Made by a program: the position numbers and the translations under genes. Under the pieces are notes generated by a model. That model was not told the DNA's origin. It searched no databases and saw nothing but the letters and a program-made list of their open reading frames with translations. A DNA stretch of 64,000 nt. Source: Perognathus longimembris pacificus (taxonomy: Eukaryota; Chordata; Mammalia; Rodentia; Heteromyidae). The stretch covers positions 41,155,691-41,219,690 of the forward strand of contig NC_063174.1 in the NCBI RefSeq assembly GCF_023159225.1. Reading direction: 5' to 3'. This document shows, one piece after another, positions 1 to 9,926 of the stretch; the stretch's first letter is position 1, and every line of letters begins with the position of its first letter.

Positions 1-103
1 GGCCCTTGCCAGCCTCAGTCTCTGTCTGTCACGTGGGGGCAGGTCCAGAGCCTGTGGGAAGGTCCATTAGGTTCTCAAAATATCATCAATGCGCTTGTTC
101 CTG

Positions 104-345
104 CTGGGCGCCGGTGGCTCATGCCTGTAATCCTACCTACTCAGGAGGCTGACATCTAAGGATGATGGTTCAAAGCCAACCCAGGCAGGAAAGTCCATGA
201 AATTTTTATTCCAAAAATTAATCAGAAAAAAAAATTGGATGTGCACCATTCAGCATCAAGTGTCAGAGCACTAGCCTTGAATGAAAAAGCGAAGAGACCG
301 TAACCAGGCCCTGAGTTCGAACCCTAGTATTGGCACACACACAAA
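104..345 (+). mobile_element. 7SL/ID chimeric SINE
   Basis: The left arm is 7SL-like (GTGGCTCATGCCTGTAATCC type, AGGAGGCTGA) and the right arm ID-like (TTGAATGAAAAAGC, GGCCCTGAGTTCGAACCC), ending in an AC-rich tail. This entry defines the family called chimeric SINE below. Confidence 0.85.
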
Positions 346-2393
346 ACAGTACTTATTCTTGTCTAACTCCAGCCCTGCCCGCTGATGCAAAGATAGATGC
401 CTACTGTCTCCTTTGTCCCCTTTCTGGCTGTCTTTGGGGGACCCTGCCCTCTGGGAGTTTCTGTCATTTCCTCCCAGAGCTGGGATGGGCTTTGAAGCCT
501 GCCTGGCTCTTCAGAGGGAGCGAGGTAAAGGCAGTGCAGGGATGTACGTTGAAAGTGCTGGAAATGCCGACAAGCCCCATGAACATCTTTTCTTTTTGTC
601 CAGAACATCTGAGTCTCCCTGTGGGGACTCCTCCGCTCAGAGTAGCACCTCCCCCTGTGGCAGAGAGGATGTGAGAGCCCCCAAGGGGAGCGAGGGGCAG
701 GCTGAAGCAAGACTGTCACCCTCTCACCCACCCTGGTCATAGCACCAAAAATAGAAGAAGGGCTAGAGTGTCAGCCCCCGGGAGCGGCAGGCTGGCAAAG
801 CCTTTGAAGCAGGACCAGGGCTGGGAGGGAAGGAAGGAAGACAGAGGGAGGCACGTCTGTTAGTATGCACGGTGCAACAGCAGCAGCAGCAGCAGCAATT
901 GTCCTTGGGTTTTCTGTGTCTCCACAGACACAGTAGGCAGACATCTTCAGCCCTGCTCAGCTACTCCAGGGCCTTGGTGCAAAAGCTGTGCTTGGTTTAT
1001 AACCCACTGTGGGACCCTCCTTCCCTGTGCCTCACTAGCTTAAGGGACTGTGACTTGATCCCTTCTAAGTTTCCTTTCTTTACAACATTGTTGGGTTCAG
1101 GCCCTGCAGGATTTGACAATGCCACCTCTCACCACACCAACCAGCCCCCATGCCCTAGATAAGGGGAGCAACAGGGACAGACAGAAGATGTCTGGGACCA
1201 GGACAGACAGGGCGACGTTCAAGAAACTGATTGTCAGGAGAGCCCAGACATGGACTGGAGGGGGCTGGTGTGCCAGCTGCGGATCCCTTAGTTCTGAGAT
1301 CCTAGGATTGGTGCTCAGGAAACAGAAAGGGAAATCTTAACCAGGTCTGGGGCTGGACAGGGCTTATGTATTAACTGGCATGGAAACATGTCACCATTTT
1401 GACAACCTGTGTGACTGTCAGGCAACCCGCTGTCTGTCAACCCGTTTTGGGGGGAGGGAAGGTCAAAGAAGGCTGTGGGGCCCTGTGAGTCAGTTTCTAG
1501 TCATTTCTACAACCAGAAGCATTCCTTTCCTGGGAGTGGGGTCAGCCCAGGCTCCCTTGCCCTCAGGCCTGGCCTGTCAAACATTGGGACTCTTCCCACC
1601 AAGGATGGAGTAAAAGGAAAGGGGCAGCTCCCTTCCCCCACTCTTTTCCACACAGTACCACTGGCCTTGTGGTCTACTTAGGGCAGAATCTTGCCTAACA
1701 TCTGCCAACCACAGGCCAGGTGGCCCCAGCTCCTGGTTCCTCATGGCCAGCTGGCTCAGTCCTGGTCCATGAGAGTCTTAGGGGAGAGGTTTTCCCCTCT
1801 TGTTCATTGTCTCTTTCTGTGGAGGAGGACTCTGGGGAGGACTAAAGGTGTGGCTGTAGGAGCAGGTGACAGCTGATGGAGGAAGCCTCTGGATCCTTGG
1901 TTTAGGGCCCTTGCTTCCCTGTGCAGCAATTTCGGTTTCTATTTTAAACAGTTTGGGTTGGTTGCTTCCCTGCTTTCCTGCTGGGTGTTTATAGTGGGAA
2001 AAATAATTGGTAATATTTGCACAGATGTGCTGGCTCTGCAGCTCATCATGGGTACCTTTACCCAGGGGGCCCTCCCTGCCCCCAGCCTCTTTGCCAGCTT
2101 GAAGAGGAGAGGAACAGAAGCGCCCCCCCCACCCCCAGGCCTCCCAGCAGCCTCAGGCAGGGAAGCGCAGGCAGAGCTGGCGAGCCTCAGGCGTGCTGGA
2201 GGCAGGCCTCATCCAGAAAGGTTGGTAGGACAAGCCCAAGCCCAGGCTCCATGGGATGGAGGGTAGTAGTAAGGGGATCAGAAAGACTTCAAGGTCCTGT
2301 TTCAGCCCCTATTTTCTCATGTAGAATCTGAGTTTGTAGCTGGGGATAGGGACTGAGGTAAAAGGGTGGGGAGTGACCAAGGTTAACCGTAGT
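346..2393. other. no gene seen; single-copy flank beyond the SYNDIG1L 3' side
   Basis: No recognisable exon or young repeat. A (CAG)6 tract lies at 878-895. The AT-rich piece at about 1925-2065 looks less decayed than its surroundings. Open frames are short and non-homologous to anything I know. Confidence 0.5.
878..895 (+). repeat. (CAG)6
   Basis: Six CAG units followed by CAA. A short glutamine-like frame across it has no other protein features. Confidence 0.9.
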
Positions 2394-2394
2394 T

Positions 2395-2525
2395 AATCAA
2401 GTGAGGTGGTATAGACCTGTAGTCCCAGCTCCTTGGGAGACTGTGTCAGGAGGATCCTTTAAGTCCATGTATCATAGGCCATCTTGGCTGATACAGCAAA
2501 ACCCCATCTCAAAAGAGAAATCAAA
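2395..2525 (+). mobile_element. 7SL monomer (B1-like) SINE
   Basis: Diverged 7SL left-arm sequence (GGTATAGACCTGTAGTCCCAG, CAAAACCCCATCTCAAAA) with a short A-rich end and no ID arm. Confidence 0.7.
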
Positions 2526-2537
2526 AAAGGAAGTTAG

Positions 2538-2733
2538 GGCTAGGGATGTAGCTCATTGGTAGAATGTTTGCCTAGCATGTTCCAGGCCTGGGATTTATTT
2601 ACAGCATCACACATATGAAACCCCTACTTCTTTGTCAAATATGGCGGCTCCTGCTTATAATTCCAGCACTGGAAAGAAGGAGGCAGGAGGATTGTAAGTT
2701 CCAAACCTACCTTGGATACTTAGACAGGAAGAG
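2538..2733 (+). mobile_element. ID-like monomer followed by a B1-like monomer
   Basis: 2538-2615 has a tRNA-like A box region (GATGTAGCTCATTGGTAGAA) but a decayed B box. 2636-2733 is a B1-like fragment with an AATTCCAGCACT core. Confidence 0.65.
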
Positions 2734-2734
2734 G

Positions 2735-2891
2735 GGGCTGGGAATATGGCCTAGTGGCAAGAGTGCTTGTCTCGTATATATGAAGCCCTGGGTTCAATTC
2801 CCCAGCACCACATATACAGAAAACGGCCAGAAGTGGTGCCATGGCCCAAGTGGCAGAGTGCTAGCCTAGAGCAAAAAGAAGCCAGGGACAG
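2735..2891 (+). mobile_element. dimeric ID-ID SINE, 3' truncated
   Basis: Left ID unit with A box (TGGCCTAGTGGCAAGAG) and B box (GGTTCAATTCC), ACCACATATACAGAAAA linker, and right ID unit ending abruptly at AGCCAGGGACAG. The next dimer starts on the following base. This entry defines the dimeric family below. Confidence 0.88.
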
Positions 2892-3090
2892 GCTGGGGAT
2901 ATAGCCTAGTGGCAAGAGTGCCTGCCTCGGATACACGAGGCCCTAGGTTCGATTCCCCAGCACCACATATGCAGAAAACGGCCAGAAGCGGCGCTGTGGC
3001 TCAAGTGGCAGAGTGCTAGCCTTGAGCGGGAAGAAGCCAGGGACAGTGCTCAGGCCCTGAGTCCAAGCCCCAGGACTGGCAAAAAAGAAA
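2892..3090 (+). mobile_element. dimeric ID-ID SINE, full length, young subfamily
   Basis: Complete dimer joined directly to the truncated copy before it. Diagnostic changes (CTGCCTCGGATACACGAGG, TTGAGCGGGAAGAAGCC) are shared with the copy at 10447, suggesting a recent source. A-rich tail. Confidence 0.92.
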
Positions 3091-3448
3091 GAAAAAAAGA
3101 AAAAAGAAACTTAAACAGGAAGAAAGAGGGGGGAAAAAAAGGAAATCGCTGGGCTTCTCTTCCTTCTTCTCAAGGACTGAAGGAGGTGGGAAGTATTGGG
3201 ACTGCAAGGCAGCCTGCCTAGCCCAAGCATGGCCTGGCCTGGAGTACATGGTGTCCTGAACCCATTCCCAGGCAAGGGCAATGGGTGAAACTTCAGAGTG
3301 GGTAAAGCGGAGTAGGAGTCCTCAACCATCACACCTCCCTCTTTCCCCCTAGCATTTGAGTGTGCATTTGTGAGTACGAGCATGCTGGTGCTGGCAGCAA
3401 ACAGCCAGCAGGTTAGCTCTTATGAGCTGGCCTCTTCACCCAAGGCCA

Positions 3449-3790
3449 CACACCTTTTTTTCTGTCCTGTCCCTTCCCTACCATTCTCCTCTCCTCCCCT
3501 CCCCTCCTTTCTTCTCCTCTCTTCTCTCCTTTTTTCTCTTTTATTTCCCCCTCTATCTTTTGGTGCTAGTACTAGGGCTTGAACTCATGGCCCTATAGTC
3601 ATGCTTAGCTTTTCCATTCAAAGCTGCTGTCCTACCACTTGAGCCAAAGCTCCATTTCTTGCTTTTTTGGGGTTAATTGGAAATAAGAGTCTCATGGACT
3701 TTTCCTGCTTGGGCTGGCTTTGAACCATGATCCTCAGATCTCAACTTCCTGAGTAGCTAGCATTATAGGCATGAGCCACCAGTGCCTGCC
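3449..3790 (-). mobile_element. 7SL/ID chimeric SINE with long pyrimidine tail region
   Basis: Minus-orientation chimeric SINE at 3558-3790. On the plus strand it is preceded by a C/T-rich tract (3449-3557) that is its expanded 3' tail. Confidence 0.8.
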
Positions 3791-3799
3791 TTTATACCT

Positions 3800-4704
3800 T
3801 TTCTGAGTACCCCAAACCAATGACTGATTGAGGAGAGGGTAGAAAGGTTGGGTCTTCACCTATTCTTGGATCAATAATGAAGGGCATCCTGGTTCTACCA
3901 CAGGTTGGACCAGATTGTTATTCTGGAGTATATTATAGCCTGACCTCTCTCTCTGCTCAGATCTCCCTCTTCCTCCTGCCTCTTCCCTCCTCCACCAACA
4001 CATCTTGGGAGCTCATCTCTGTCCCACCAGCTTCCTTGCCATGCATCATGTGTGGGCAGATGTGCAGTGCTATGTCTTACAAGTGGGCGCATATAGATTG
4101 TAAATGTAAGTAACCTGCTTCCTCAGAGCTTTCCACACACACACAGCCCCTTTGCTGATCCAGGCAGGCTCCTGGAGGCTCAGAAATGAGAGGATATGAG
4201 AGTCAGAATTGAGGAGATTTTGTGTTAAGGCTAGAGCCTGAGGCAGGTAGAGATGACTCTCTCTTCACACTACCTACAAGCATCTTCTGGGATGGCAGAC
4301 ACAGGAGGCCCAAGAATGGACGGAAGGGGAATGGAGCTCATTGGTCTGCCATATCCTGCATCCATCTTTGGTAGCTCCAAGCAGCTCTGTGAAGCCTCAG
4401 TCGCCCTGGCCCCCATCCCTTCCTCCCATTTGGCTGAGGCTCTGGCATCTAGGAGGGATTTCCCCTGCCTTGCCTTGCATAAAGGCACATGCAAGCCATC
4501 AGCCTACATCCAGGCTACCCCATGTAAAGAAGTCCTGGGGCAGTGCTGGTGTCTGGTTTCCCTTCCTCTTAGGCCCACATGTGAGCTTGTCTGCTCCAGG
4601 TCTGATCTGCAGGTGCAGATTGTGAAATGAAGGCCAGCACTAGAAAATAGCGGAACACAGGCAATGTTGGGGACTGGGAAGGACAGCAAGAGGCCCAGAA
4701 GGCA
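3800..4704. other. no gene seen; 3' flank of SYNDIG1L
   Basis: Unique sequence just beyond the poly(A) site. Open frames on both strands in 4250-4700 lack known domains, and no repeat was recognised. Confidence 0.45.
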
Positions 4705-4718
4705 CCAGTACAGAAAAG

Positions 4719-4724
4719 TTTATT
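4719..4724 (-). terminator. SYNDIG1L: SYNDIG1L polyadenylation signal AATAAA
   Basis: Canonical hexamer on the minus strand, 1.45 kb past the stop codon, followed on the transcript by a U- and G-rich stretch suited to CstF binding. Confidence 0.75.
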
Positions 4725-5214
4725 ACCAGGATAAATAAATACATAAGGGGGACATTAAAACTGCCAAGGATGCAGGGAGTGGAGAGCTGGGCAATGCCTG
4801 AGGTGTGGGAGGTGGGGGCGGGTGTGGGCAGGGAAGGTCAGTAGGGGAACCATCATCCCATCTGAGCTCAGGATGGGCACAGAAATGGCTAGCCCCCTCC
4901 CCCCAAATCATGCACAGTTGCTTGAACCCCACCAGGCCTCCTTCCCAGTGTACTGCCTCTCCGCCTGCCTGGTGCTCCCTAGTGGCTAGGGGAGTCAAAT
5001 GGAGGTATCAATGAAGGTTTTCCAAAGCTGGCCAGGGGTCCATCACCAATATCACTCCCCCCAACCCTTGAGATTCAGAAATGGCTGCAATTTGGCTCCA
5101 GCTTGGATGTTCCGGAAGGATCCTACCAGCTTAGAAATCCCCATGGGAGGCCTGTGCCACATCCCTGATCACCAGTAGAAGGACTTATATGGGAACAAAT
5201 TTGATCAGATTCCA

Positions 5215-5400
5215 CTCATCCTTCTAAGCCTTACTCAGGGGATGCCTCCTCCAGGAAGCTCTTCTGAGCTCTGCTGGCTGCTCAGTAGCTCACATCTGCT
5301 GAACTCTCTCTTTCCTCTTTATCCTGGACATTCCCTAGGCTGCCTTTCCTAAGGGCCTGAACTAGAGTCTGGTGGGATGACGATGCTCTTTCTCCATTTC
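5215..5400 (+). mobile_element. L2-like relic in the SYNDIG1L 3' UTR
   Basis: Contains the degraded L2 3'-region phrase of the type CCTCCAGGAAGCTCTTCTGA followed by a pyrimidine-rich stretch. Identified by memory of the L2 consensus; edges are vague. Confidence 0.5.
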
Positions 5401-6172
5401 TCTCCACTCAGGATTCTCCCTCAGCAGAGCCTAGAATGAATGGTGGAATGATAAACAGGGGTAGAGTGAGGAGGCTCTGTAATCCAGTAGGATTTTGTTT
5501 CAATGCCCTCCAGCCTTTCTGTCATCCAATCTGCCTTTCGCCTCACACAGGGAGCTCTAAGCACCTACGCTCTGTGCAGAGTTTACGCCTGAGACTCCTC
5601 TAGCAGACCAGGGTCTTACATGTCCACCGTTGCAGACATATGCAGCCCTCAGAATGAGGAAGAAACTGGGTTCCCACCTATTTCCTTCCTGATTGGTGGA
5701 ACTGAGCATCATGGATCCAGAGAGGAGCGTTGGGGTGAGGAGTGGATATTGCTCAGATTGTCCCCAGGTGCAGACCCTGGAGGGCTGGAAGAACTTGATC
5801 TGATCCTCTGGGCCCCAGTCATCCTTTCCCTTCCTGAAACTTCCTGCCCTTTCTCTGTGGGGAGGTTGGCATGTCAAGGATGGGCTGCCAGCAGGATGAG
5901 AGAACCTCTTGGGAATGGGCAGAGTAGGCTGGGCTCGGCCCTGCCTGCTGGGCAGCCCTAGCTTTACTGTTTGCCATCTGCACCTGGGTTAGAGTGGCGT
6001 CCCAGCCTGATCTGGAGCTGGAAGCAGTGGGTGAGAAGTGGAGGTCACAGTCCCTCAACAAGATGCTCCTGCAAGTTCTCTGCTGGGCCAGGGCTCCCAG
6101 AGTCCACAGCCCCCAAGCCCCTCTGCTTTGGCCAAGTGGACTGAGGAGTCAGGAGGTGGGTCCTACTGGCCA

Positions 6173-6331
6173 CTAGCCATGGCCATTCTGGGACATGTAA
6201 GCTGCCAGAGCCACCACCACTGCCACATAGAGACCAGCCCCCACAGCGATGGACAGAGTGGCCAGGAAGAGGGCCCGGCGGGAGGTTGTGCTGGCCAGGC
6301 GGAAGTCCCCTTTGGAGATGGCCTTGTTGGT
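6173..6331 (-). CDS. SYNDIG1L: SYNDIG1L exon 4 (last coding exon)
   Basis: 52 codons plus TAG (6175-6173) after an acceptor ending CTAG (AG at 6333-6332). It encodes [20 protein letters not shown], the intracellular loop of the CD225-like domain, followed by a hydrophobic segment of about 25 residues and a short hydrophilic C-terminus. The intron between exons 3 and 4 is only 146 bp. Confidence 0.95.
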   Translation of the reverse strand, partial: TNKAISKGDFRLASTTSRRALFLATLSIAVGAGLYVAVVVALAAYMSQNGHG

Positions 6332-7136
6332 CTAGGGAGAGAGATGATGGATGAATTCCCGCACCCAGAAAAACAGCCCAGCTCACCATGTCCCTGGTCC
6401 CATCTTTTGGATGGGAGCCAAACCCTAAAGCAGAGGGGCATGGCTGGAGAAACAGCCCCGGGTGTGGGTACACTTACCCCCTGGGAGAAGTAGAAGGCAG
6501 CAATGCCCAGTGGCCAGAAGCAGCAGAGCATGGAGAAGAGGGTGAGCCCAAGGTGGTCTCTGGGAGGCAGTGTGAGGAAGTTGTCTTCACTTTCACTCTC
6601 CGTTGAGATGGCATCACTCTGCAAACCAGGGGAGTTTAGTGCCCATGTCCAGGGTCCAGGGTTACCCCAGCCCGGTCAGACTGGCAAGAGTTAAAACAAC
6701 AGATAACCAGGTGTGATGGTGCATACCTGTAATCCCAAGTAGGGGTGGGGGTGGGAGAGGGTTCTGAGTTCAAGGCCAGCTTGAGCTAGTTAGACTTTGT
6801 TTTGTCTCATAAAACAAAAAGCAAATGAAAGAAATACCAACTGGTCCAGACTGCCAGTCTGCTCTGCTAGTGGTGAAAATGGTAGGTTAGTTGTCCCCCT
6901 ACCAAACACCTTTAGAACAATGACCTGATGAGTCAACTTGTAAGAATTTACCATCAGGAAAGAATGCAAGTCTCTAGATCCAGGGCTGTTCATTCTAGGA
7001 TAGTACTTGTGGCAGGTTAGAAATGTCCTTAGTGGGCTGTGGTTGTGGCTCAAGTGGCAGAGCACTTACCTAGCAAGTTCAAGCCCTAGTGTCACCAAGA
7101 TATTGAGAGAGACAGAGAGAGAGCGAGAGAGACAGA

Positions 7137-7201
<65 letters not shown>

Positions 7202-8929
7202 ACACTTGGGGTTAGGAATTTGGCTCAGTGGAAGAACACTTGCCTAGTAAGTACAAGGCCTTGAATTTGGGCCTTAGCCTCTGCTGGAAAAAAAAAAGCT
7301 GAAAAGATGGGCACCAGTGGCTCATACCTGTAATCCTAGCTACTCAGGAGGCTGAGATCTGAGGATCGCAGTTCAAAGCCAGCCCAGGCAGAAAAGTCTC
7401 GTGAGATTTTTATCTTCAATTAACTACTCAAAAAACTGGAAGTGGAGGGGCTGGGGATATGGCCTAGTGGCAAGAGTGCTTGCCTCATATACATGAGGCT
7501 CTGGGTTCGATTCCCCAGCACCACATATACAGAAAATGGCCAGAAGTGGCATTGTGGCTCAAGTGGCAGAGTGCTAGCCTTGAGCAAGAAGAAGCCAGGG
7601 ACAGTGCTCAAGCCCTGAGTCCAATCCCCAGGACTGGCCCCCCCAAAAAACAAAAAACAAAACAAAAAACTGGAAGTGGAGCAGTGTCTCAACGTGGTAA
7701 AGTGCTAACCTTGAGCAAAAGAGCTCAAGGACAGTGCCCAGGCCCTGAGTTCAAGCCCCATGACTGACAAAAAAAAAAAAAAAGCAACACTTTCAGTGCC
7801 CAATGACTAGGAGATTGTGTAATAAAGGAAAAGAATTCACAATGGAAGACCATGTAACCTTACAAATCCCTTGTAGAATATATTGAATTACATGGGGTTA
7901 TATTAAAATATTAGATTGTAGAACTATGCACCCCAAGATTTCTTTGGAGGACAAAGAGAATTAGATGGTCATTTATCAAAATAATAACATTTTCTTTGAG
8001 TAGTAAATAATTGCTACTTATCATTTGGGTTGATAAACAGTTAATCCAAGCTAGTGTTCTTCTCTTCCTCCTTCTCTTCCCTTCCTTCCTTCTTTCCTTC
8101 CTTCCTTCCTTCCTTCCTTCTTTCCTTCCTTCCTTCCTTCCTTCCTTCTTTCCTTCCTTCCTTCCTTCCTCTCTCCCTCCCTCCCTCCCTCTTTCCCTCC
8201 CTTCTTTCTTTCTTTCCTACCTTCCTCCCTTGTCCTTTATTCAAGATAGGATCTCCCTCCCTATGTAGCATCAGCTAGCCTTGAATTTGCTGTGTAACCC
8301 AAGCTAGCCTCAAATTCATTCTCCTGCTTCAGCCTCCTCAGTGCTGAGATCACAGCCATGCACCATCATGCCTGGCTCCGAGCTTGTGTTTCTCAACCTG
8401 TGGGCTGTATCTACATCACCATCTTTCCTCTGGTGCCTCCAATCAAGTTCTCTTACACCTCACTGCCAGGTAGGGGGGTGGCTGGGATTTTGTGCTTATT
8501 ATCCATGCTCACCTCCTCCTCCTCCTGGGTGTCCTCCTGGACCTGCAGCTCTTCTTGAACGCCGTAGGATACAGTCTGGATGGTGACATCCTCTTCAGCT
8601 TGGCCAGGTTCTGCACACTGGTCTGGGGGTCCCACCTGGGGGTCTCCAGCCTCTGTAAAGCTTGTCTCACAGCTGCCTGCCCTGGGCTCCTTGACCTTGT
8701 CCCTCCCTAGGAGGCAGCTGGGCCTGTACCAGGCCTCCACTGCCAGCTGCAGGGATCCTGGGTCCAGGAGCTGATGGGGACGAGTGGGGCCAGCACCACC
8801 CAGGAGGTAGGAGTAGAGCTTCTCCTGGCAGGACCAGCTGGCTGGGGACTCTGGGTAGGGATAGGGGCTGTGGAGGTGGGCAGGGCTCCTGGACAGCAGT
8901 GGGTTTTGCAGTTCACTCAGGCTCTCCAT
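6173..8929 (-). CDS. SYNDIG1L: SYNDIG1L (synapse differentiation-inducing 1-like; TMEM90A/capucin), three coding exons
   Basis: Join of 8929-8513, 6618-6478 and 6331-6173 on the minus strand encodes 238 residues plus TAG, the length I recall for the human protein. The start is ATG at 8929-8927 in a strong context (A at -3, G at +4). The N-terminal part (residues 1-139) is polar, begins [12 protein letters not shown], and ends in a run of Glu. Residues 140-186 hold the acidic Ser/Glu stretch and the first hydrophobic segment with [15 protein letters not shown]. Residues 187-238 hold [11 protein letters not shown] and a second membrane segment, then the C-terminal MSQNGHG. The two hydrophobic segments form a CD225/dispanin domain, as in SYNDIG1 and the IFITM and PRRT families. 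Known of the family: SYNDIG1 acts at excitatory synapses with AMPA receptors; SYNDIG1L is a Golgi-associated membrane protein enriched in striatum. The frame is intact and all splice sites are GT-AG. Identification is from recalled homology. Confidence 0.96.
6478..6618 (-). CDS. SYNDIG1L: SYNDIG1L exon 3
   Basis: 47 codons between the acceptor TTTGCAG (AG at 6620-6619) and the donor GGG|GTAAGTG (GT at 6477-6476), phase 0 on both sides. It encodes the Ser/Glu-rich stretch [14 protein letters not shown] and then the first half of the CD225-like domain with paired Cys and the [11 protein letters not shown] membrane segment. The exon starts with Ser-Asp; an ATG reachable by reading back into the intron is not a real start. 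Confidence 0.95.
6705..6825 (+). mobile_element. B1-like 7SL monomer
   Basis: In SYNDIG1L intron 2. GTGATGGTGCATACCTGTAATCC core with a G-rich interruption and an A-rich end. Confidence 0.7.
7032..7102 (+). mobile_element. ID-like monomer
   Basis: TGTGGCTCAAGTGGCAGAGC and TTCAAGCCCTAGTGTC mark the tRNA-like boxes. It is followed directly by a GA microsatellite, its expanded tail. Confidence 0.7.
7103..7198 (+). repeat. (GA)n microsatellite
   Basis: About 95 bp of GA with interspersed GACA units, seeded at the 3' end of an ID monomer. Confidence 0.95.
7205..7300 (+). mobile_element. ID-like monomer with A tail
   Basis: GGAATTTGGCTCAGTGGAAG and a decayed B box, then A9. Confidence 0.7.
7305..7785 (+). 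mobile_element. 7SL/ID chimeric SINE split by a dimeric SINE
   Basis: Left part 7305-7447, right part 7664-7785. The element is interrupted between the 7SL arm and the ID arm by the insertion at 7448-7663. Confidence 0.93.
7448..7663 (+). mobile_element. dimeric ID-ID SINE nested in a chimeric SINE
   Basis: Full-length dimer flanked by a perfect 18-bp target duplication AAAAAACTGGAAGTGGAG (7430-7447 and 7664-7681). Confidence 0.96.
8070..8230 (+). repeat. (CTTC)n microsatellite
   Basis: About 160 bp of CTTC/CTCC units in intron 2, next to a minus-strand 7SL monomer. Gives Ser/Leu/Pro-rich frames that are not genes. Confidence 0.95.
8238..8380 (-). mobile_element. B1-like 7SL monomer
   Basis: Diverged 7SL arm on the minus strand, with AGATAGGATCTC at its tail end and CCATCATGCCTGGC at its head. 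Confidence 0.7.
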
Positions 8930-8986
8930 GGTTCAGGCTGCGGCTGGGGAGGGGAGCCTGGGCCAGGCAAGGGGTCCTCACAGAGC
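8513..8986 (-). CDS. SYNDIG1L: SYNDIG1L exon 2 (5' UTR end plus first coding exon)
   Basis: The acceptor is a pyrimidine tract ending CCCACAG just before 8986. The first 57 nt (8986-8930) are 5' UTR and 8929-8513 is coding (139 codons). The donor GAG|GTGAGC lies at 8513/8512. The coding part is the soluble N-terminal region; the exon ends after a run of Glu codons in phase 0. Reading through the donor adds only a short unrelated tail, so the exon end is clear. Confidence 0.93.
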
Positions 8987-9047
8987 CTGTGGGAGAACAA
9001 GACAGATACTGACACCAGGGCACTGGACATATAACCGGAAGTGGTTC

Positions 9048-9405
9048 CAGCTAGGCACTGGTGGTTCATGCCTATAATTCTATCTACCCAGGAGGCTGAG
9101 ATCTGAGGATCATGGTTCAAAGCCAGCCTAGGTAGGAAAGTCAATGAAACTCTTACCTCTAATTAATCACTAAAAAGCTGGAAGTGGAGTTGTAGGTCAA
9201 GCAGTAGAGCTCTAGCCTTGAGCAAAAAAGCTTAAAGAAACCCCTCTGACATCATCTTTACAATAAAATTAAATAAATAAATAAATAAAAAGGCTTAGAG
9301 ACAGTACCCAGGCCCTGAGTTCAAGCCCCAGATGTGGCCAAGAAAAAGAAAAGAAAAAAAAAGAAAGAGAGAGAGAGAGAGAGGGAGGGAGGGAGGGAAG
9401 AAGGG
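9048..9405 (+). mobile_element. 7SL/ID chimeric SINE with an internal A-rich insertion
   Basis: Both arms are present, but about 60 bp (9236-9292) interrupt the ID arm between two AGCTTA(A)AG/GGCTTAGAG-like ends. The tail runs into an AG-rich microsatellite at 9352-9405. Confidence 0.85.
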
Positions 9406-9712
9406 AGGGCACCAGTGGCTCATACCTGTAATCCTAGCTACTGAGGAGGCTGAGATCTAATGATTATGGTACAAAGCCAGCCTAGGCAAAAGTCCATGAC
9501 TCATATCTGTAATCCTAGCTACTGAGGAGGCTGAGATCTAAGGATTATGGTTCAAAGCCAGCCTAGGCAAAAGTCCATGAAACTCTTATCTCCAATTAAC
9601 TACCAGTAAACCAGAAGTAGCACTGTGGCTCAAAGTGATAGAGTGCTAGTCTTGAGTGAAAAAGCTCAGGGACAGTACCTAGGTCCTGAGTTCAAGCCCC
9701 ACAACTGACAGG
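9406..9712 (+). mobile_element. 7SL/ID chimeric SINE with a duplicated 7SL arm
   Basis: The 7SL arm occurs twice head to tail (about 9410-9499 and 9500-9588), nearly identical, sharing one ID arm. Confidence 0.88.
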
Positions 9713-9926
9713 AAAAAAAATTACATCTCTGTCCAAAAGGAGAAGTACAGGAGTATACACAGGTCTAGAAATGCAGAACAGGTTTTTGAACGAAGATGTA
9801 AAGAAGGAGCAAATCTAACAAGGCAATAGCATGGATCTAGAATGTTCCCCAATGCCCATGTATTCAAGATTTTGTGCTCAGTTTGGTGTGTTGGATGGTG
9901 GTAGAAATGTTTAGGGGTAGAGACCA

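Larger units (their letters stand above)
4705..6172 (-). other. SYNDIG1L: SYNDIG1L 3' UTR
   Basis: About 1.47 kb between the TAG at 6175-6173 and the expected cleavage point 10-20 nt past the AATAAA. It is largely free of young SINEs, unlike the rest of the window, and includes an L2-like relic at about 5215-5400. The end is set by the poly(A) signal; the exact cleavage base is not known. Confidence 0.75.

Noticed and set aside
2751..3090. Tandem near-identical units resembling a tRNA gene cluster
   Set aside because: A and B boxes are present, but the units are ID-type SINEs with A tails and target duplications elsewhere; no intact tRNA fold with a proper acceptor stem.
1..4700. Search for VRTN, the neighbour expected on this side
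   Set aside because: Its long single coding exon is absent; only unique and repeat DNA is present.
6045..6493. Opposite-strand and shifted frames over SYNDIG1L exon 4
   Set aside because: Shadows of the real exon in GC-rich sequence.
6163..6624. Single 153-codon frame covering SYNDIG1L exons 3 and 4
   Set aside because: The middle part is the 146-bp intron read through; the start codon inside exon 3 is not the real start.
7480..7767. Recurring frame MP(H/P)[16 protein letters not shown] (also at 20098, 21384, 48133, 49913)
   Set aside because: It recurs because it is a translation of the dimeric SINE, not a conserved protein.
8011..8278. Leu/Ser/Pro-rich frame resembling a membrane peptide
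   Set aside because: CTTC microsatellite in intron 2.
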